NCBI RefSeq assembly: GCF_017308975.1
Contig: NZ_JADWPD010000018.1
Span: forward strand, 148,822 to 212,821
Length of the DNA: 64,000 nucleotides
Reading direction: 5' to 3'
Source: Amycolatopsis sp. MtRt-6
GTDB lineage: Bacteria > Actinomycetota > Actinomycetes > Mycobacteriales > Pseudonocardiaceae
Below, piece by piece: positions 61,067 to 64,000 of the stretch. Each line of letters begins with the position of its first letter. Within the stretch, counting starts at the first letter, position 1. The notes beneath the pieces were generated by a model, which was not told the DNA's origin, made no database searches, and saw nothing but the letters and a program-made list of their open reading frames with translations. Position numbers and translations under genes: made by a program.

Positions 61067-61075
61067 CCACAAGAT

Positions 61076-61148
61076 CGTACAAGGTAAGGCGTCCTTGACC
61101 ACAGGCCCGGCGCGGAGCTACCTTACGGCGTACGACTTACAACGTAAG
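61076..61148. promoter_or_regulatory. Three TetR operator copies, CKTAC-N3-GTAMG
   Basis: CGTAC-AAG-GTAAG (61076-61088), CTTAC-GGC-GTACG (61122-61134) and CTTAC-AAC-GTAAG (61136-61148; perfect). The first sits at the tetR -10, the other two at the promoter of the reductase gene. Confidence 0.72.
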
Positions 61149-61157
61149 GGGGCAGTG

Positions 61158-62132
61158 ATGAAGGCTCTGGTTCAGCGTGCGTACGGTTCTGCGGATGGGT
61201 TGACCTGGGAAGATCTGGCCGACCCGGTGCCCGGTGCCGGTGAGGTGCTGGTCCGGGTGCACGCCACTTCGGTCAACCCGTACGACTGGCACTTCCTGAG
61301 AGGCGAGCCGTACGTGGCCCGTCTGATGCCCGGCGGTTTCGGTCTGCGTCCGCGGGCCGGCATCCTCGGCTGCGACCTGGCCGGGCGGGTCGAGACGGCC
61401 GGCGCGCGGTTCGCGCCCGGCGACGACGTCTACGCGCTGCTGCCGCGGGGCGCGCACGCCGAGTACGTCTGCGTGCGCGAGGACCTGCTCGCGCCGATGC
61501 CATCGAACCTCACCCACGAGCAGGCGGCGGCGATGCCGATGGCGGCCGTCACGGCGCTGCTGGCCCTGCGGGGTGTCGAAGCCGGGCAGCGGGTACTGGT
61601 CAACGGCGCTTCCGGCGGGGTCGGGACGTTCGCCGTCCAGCTGGCGAAGGCGCTCGGCGCGCAGGTCGACGCGGTGTCCACCAATGCCTCTTTGGTGCGC
61701 TCGCTCGGCGCGGAGCGTGTTTTCGACTACCGGGCGGAGGACTTCACGCGCAGCGGCCGCCGCTACGACTTCGTGCTGGACATCGCCGGCGGCCGGTCGG
61801 TGTTCGCCTGCCGGCGGGTGCTCGCGCGGGATGGAACCTTCGTCGCTGTAGGCGGCCCACCCGGGCGGTGGGTGCAGCCGGCGGGTCACGTCTTCGCGGC
61901 GCTGGCGTCCGGGCCGGTGGCGCGCCGGCGGGTCGTACTCGCGGACGCCGTGGCGTGCCCGGACAAGGCGGCGGCCCTCCGGGAGCTGGCCGGTTTCGTG
62001 GAGCGTGGCGCGGTCACGCCGGTCGTCGACCGGAGCTACCCGTTCGACGACCTGCGCGCCGCGTTCGCCTACTCCGAAGCCGGGCACGCCAAGGGCAAGA
62101 TCGTCGTCACCCTCGGCGTGCCCGGTGCCTAG
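61158..62132 (+). CDS. Zinc-less MDR quinone oxidoreductase/alcohol dehydrogenase-like
   Basis: 324 aa MDR protein: S-V-N-P-Y-D-W-H at the N-domain and V-N-G-A-S-G-G-V-G-T-F-A-V-Q-L-A-K for NADP(H). No structural zinc cysteines, so QorA-like. ATG 61158 follows AAGGGGG. Controlled by the divergent TetR. Probable reduction of quinones or enones in response to an inducer. Confidence 0.88.
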   Translation: MKALVQRAYGSADGLTWEDLADPVPGAGEVLVRVHATSVNPYDWHFLRGEPYVARLMPGGFGLRPRAGILGCDLAGRVETAGARFAPGDDVYALLPRGAHAEYVCVREDLLAPMPSNLTHEQAAAMPMAAVTALLALRGVEAGQRVLVNGASGGVGTFAVQLAKALGAQVDAVSTNASLVRSLGAERVFDYRAEDFTRSGRRYDFVLDIAGGRSVFACRRVLARDGTFVAVGGPPGRWVQPAGHVFAALASGPVARRRVVLADAVACPDKAAALRELAGFVERGAVTPVVDRSYPFDDLRAAFAYSEAGHAKGKIVVTLGVPGA

Positions 62133-63058
62133 CCGTTGTGCGGGCAGTTGCCGCGGTAGTCCGAAATGGACAGGCTGGTGCCCGGGATCGGGCAGAGGAA
62201 CTGCTCGTACCGCGTGTCGTCGTCGATGAAGCGCTTGAGCCAGGACAGCGTGTACTTCGCGATCGTCGTGTTGGAGGTGTTCGGCGCGAAGTGGCTGGCG
62301 CCGCGCAGTTCGAGGTACGCGCGGTCCAGAGTGGACGGAAGACTGGTGTAGAACGGGATCGAGTGCGACGCCACCGGCGCGATGGTGTCCGACTGCGCCC
62401 CGACCACGAGCGTCGGCACCCGCAGCGTTGACCAGTTCTTCGTCAGGTTCCAGCCGGTCAGCGGCACCGCTGCCTGCAGCGACGGCCGGGAGCGGGCGGC
62501 TTCGAGCGTGCCGCCACCACCCATGGAGTGCCCGACGACGCCGAGCCTGCTGCTGTCGATCCGCGAGCGGACACTGCTTTGCTGCGTCAGGTAGTCCAGG
62601 GAGGAGAGGAGTTGCCGGCCGCGGCTGTCGGGCTGGTCCGAGGTGGTCAGGGTGTCGATGGTGAACACCACGAAGCCCTGCGACGCCAGGCGTGGGCCCA
62701 GCCAGGCGATGCTCGACTGGGTGGCGGTGAAGCCGGGCGCGATCGAGATCGCGCCGAACGTGCCGGCGGTCGTGGTCGTCGGGTAGTAGATGGTGCCGCC
62801 GCCGAAGCCGGAGACAGCCAGCCGCGACACCGTCACGGTGCTCGTCGCGAACGAACCGCGGGAGGCTTCGATGCTGGCGGTGGTCGGGTCGGGGCCCCGC
62901 TCGTAGGGGTTCGCGGCGGCGGGTGCCGGCGCGGCGACCGCGGTGGTCAGCGCCAGGGCGGCCAGCACGACGCCGGCGGTCCTGGCACGCCAACCGTGGT
63001 GGCGGGAAATTTTCTCACGCGAGCCGGACGTCGTCGGCGGGCTGGTGAGTGCGGACAT
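62129..63058 (-). CDS. Secreted cutinase / PET-hydrolase-like alpha/beta hydrolase
   Basis: 309 aa with a signal peptide (residues about 24-49, ending A-P-A-A-A). The mature start N-P-Y-E-R-G-P-D-P-T is that of Thermobifida cutinases and LCC. The triad is S178 (G-H-S-M-G), D224 (A-Q-S-D) and H256 (G-A-S-H-F); W203 lies in the substrate cleft and C289-C305 can form the terminal disulfide. F110 replaces the usual oxyanion Tyr, and G202 replaces the Pro before W203. It should hydrolyse cutin or aliphatic polyesters; PET activity is inference. ATG 63058 follows GGGGAAAGAG. Confidence 0.9.
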   Translation of the reverse strand: MSALTSPPTTSGSREKISRHHGWRARTAGVVLAALALTTAVAAPAPAAANPYERGPDPTTASIEASRGSFATSTVTVSRLAVSGFGGGTIYYPTTTTAGTFGAISIAPGFTATQSSIAWLGPRLASQGFVVFTIDTLTTSDQPDSRGRQLLSSLDYLTQQSSVRSRIDSSRLGVVGHSMGGGGTLEAARSRPSLQAAVPLTGWNLTKNWSTLRVPTLVVGAQSDTIAPVASHSIPFYTSLPSTLDRAYLELRGASHFAPNTSNTTIAKYTLSWLKRFIDDDTRYEQFLCPIPGTSLSISDYRGNCPHNG

Positions 63059-63256
63059 GGATCGCTCTCTTTCCCCGGGCAGGCGAAAGCGCGCCCGGAC
63101 ACAGACGGGCGGATCGGCAGAACTGGTGCACGGCAACGGAAGGACGTGCCGCGGGCGGGGTGCGGGGTAACCGCTTCCCCGTCGCCTATGAAACACCTTG
63201 GCGAAATGTTCCACATCCTCCGAACGGGGGAGTGGTCTGACGAACTGTGCGGTCGC

Positions 63257-63856
63257 TCAGTGCACGTGCACCGGCTCCAGGGCACCGCGTACGAGGGTGT
63301 CGACCAGTGTCGTCGCGACGGTGAGGTCGACCGAGCGGGCGGCGAGGACGTCGGAGTACAGGAACGACTCGCCGAGCCGGACGACCGCGAAGGCCAGGTC
63401 CGGCAGCCCGACGAGCGGCGCCAGCCCGGCGGCGTCGGCGTCGGCCCGGAACAGCTCGACGTGCGCGTCGACCAGCCCGGGCTGCACGGCGCCACGCGGG
63501 TCGGTCAGCACGCGGAGGGCGACCGCCGACTCCGCCTCGATCAGCTTGCGCATGCCTTCGCTGCCGGCGACTTCGCGGCGGTAGGCCTCCATCACCCACA
63601 GGCAGCGCAGCCGGCCATCCGGCGCGCGGACGACGTCGCCGTGCTGGGCGCGCCAGCCGTCGAGCGACCGTTGCCAGTTCCGCTCGGACAGCAGCCGCAA
63701 CGCGGCGCCCATGAGGTCGTCGCGGTTGCCGACGCGCCGGAAGAAGGTGGTGCGCGAGATCCCGAGCTCGGTCGCCATCCGCCCGAGGTCGAGGCGCGTC
63801 CCGGCCATCAGCAGCCGGGCCGCGTGCCGGACGATGTCGTCGGTCGAGACGGTCAC
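63257..63856 (-). CDS. QsdR-like TetR-family regulator
   Basis: 199 aa. HTH: D-L-G-R-M-A-T-E-L-G-I-S-R-T-T-F-F-R-R-V-G-N-R-D-D-L. The rest matches the QsdR group (R-T-T-F-F-R-R-V-G). In Rhodococcus QsdR controls a lactonase gene; the target here is unknown and may include the adjacent hydrolase gene, 198 bases downstream on the same strand. GTG 63856. An IS element ends about 20 bases upstream of the start. Confidence 0.85.
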   Translation of the reverse strand: MTVSTDDIVRHAARLLMAGTRLDLGRMATELGISRTTFFRRVGNRDDLMGAALRLLSERNWQRSLDGWRAQHGDVVRAPDGRLRCLWVMEAYRREVAGSEGMRKLIEAESAVALRVLTDPRGAVQPGLVDAHVELFRADADAAGLAPLVGLPDLAFAVVRLGESFLYSDVLAARSVDLTVATTLVDTLVRGALEPVHVH

Positions 63857-63873
63857 CGGTTCACCCTAGCTTC

Positions 63874-64000
63874 GGGGGGTGTCCCTATGTGGTTGTCAAG
63901 CGGCAGTGGGGGCCGGAGCGGGTTCGGGATGCCGGTAGTGGGTGCCGTTGCGGAGCATGGCGTAGAGGACGTCGCAGCGGCGGCGGGCGAGGCAGATGAG
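63874..64000 (-). mobile_element. IS110-type insertion sequence, one end only
   Basis: The sequence GGTGTCCCTATGTGG at about 63878-63892 looks like the terminus of an IS110-family element, directly followed by the end of a transposase gene. The element runs out of the window. IS110 family members often lack terminal repeats, so the exact end is uncertain. Confidence 0.65.
63896..64000 (-). CDS. IS110-family transposase, C-terminal end (cut by window edge)
   Basis: The minus-strand frame reads L-I-C-L-A-R-R-R-C-D-V-L-Y-A-M-L-R-N then G-T-H-Y-R-H-P-E-P-A, ending A-P-T-A-A and stop. This is the characteristic C-terminus of IS110 (transposase_20) proteins, including the R-R-R-C-D-V-L-Y/F-A-M-L-R segment. 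Only 34 codons are inside the window. Confidence 0.85.
   Translation of the reverse strand, partial: LICLARRRCDVLYAMLRNGTHYRHPEPAPAPTAA

Overview
The window is very GC-rich, densely coded DNA from a filamentous actinomycete. An arabinofuranosyltransferase AftD homologue, a DUF2613 small protein, a DUF3068 membrane protein, an SsgA-like protein, SigK/RskA and many GTG/TTG starts point to the Pseudonocardiales, most likely Amycolatopsis or a close relative. This is inference from gene content; no marker RNA gene is present. I saw no tRNA, rRNA or CRISPR array.

Layout. 1-3.3 kb: one-carbon cluster (truncated purU, a dimethylglycine oxidase-like flavoprotein, a decayed cyclodeaminase gene). 3.4-8.7 kb: membrane-anchored HtrA/DegP-like protease, a divergent MFS pump/MarR pair with a periodic operator array, an AhpD-like protein and a MocR regulator. 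8.8-25.1 kb: cell-envelope block with a VWA/solute-binding lipid-side protein, several polytopic GT-C-like proteins, AftD, a flippase-like protein, a DUF2613 protein, a condensation-fold acyltransferase, a GT4 glycosyltransferase, a methyltransferase and a DUF3068 protein. Its content resembles the mycobacterial Rv0224c-Rv0236c region. Three copies of YTACC-N4-GGTAA sit at its promoters. 25.2-35.9 kb: small regulators and enzymes (RidA/MarR, XRE/DUF2975, PucR, F420-type reductase, GNAT, a PLP decarboxylase-like enzyme, a secreted GH18 chitinase with a DasR-like site, MFS/MerR).

35.9-47.7 kb: a Tat-exported cyclase, a GGDEF/EAL protein, an ABC exporter, an amidohydrolase, an ECF41 sigma factor paired with a CMD-fold protein and flanked by matching divergent promoters, two ShbA-like sigma factors around a cupin gene, and an SDR/TetR pair. 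47.7-55.5 kb: S4 protein, secreted cholesterol oxidase, ilvD, an acyl-CoA-ligase-like enzyme and an SsgA-family protein. 55.8-59.4 kb: sigK-rskA, a molybdopterin oxidoreductase and a fasciclin lipoprotein with a SigK-type promoter; a second perfect SigK-type promoter faces the SsgA-family gene. 59.4-64 kb: an LLM oxidoreductase, a TetR/quinone-reductase pair with three operators, a secreted cutinase/PET-hydrolase-like enzyme, a QsdR-like TetR, and the end of an IS110-type transposase.

The most distinctive structural signal is a family of four intergenic elements built from 30-bp units (near 17.0, 25.2, 36.9 and 42.2 kb). All four lie exactly between convergent genes and are bounded by inverted termini, so they look like dispersed palindromic elements that serve as bidirectional terminators. 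A second recurring theme is a promoter whose -10 lies 6-8 bases before the start codon, which implies leaderless mRNAs at many regulator genes.
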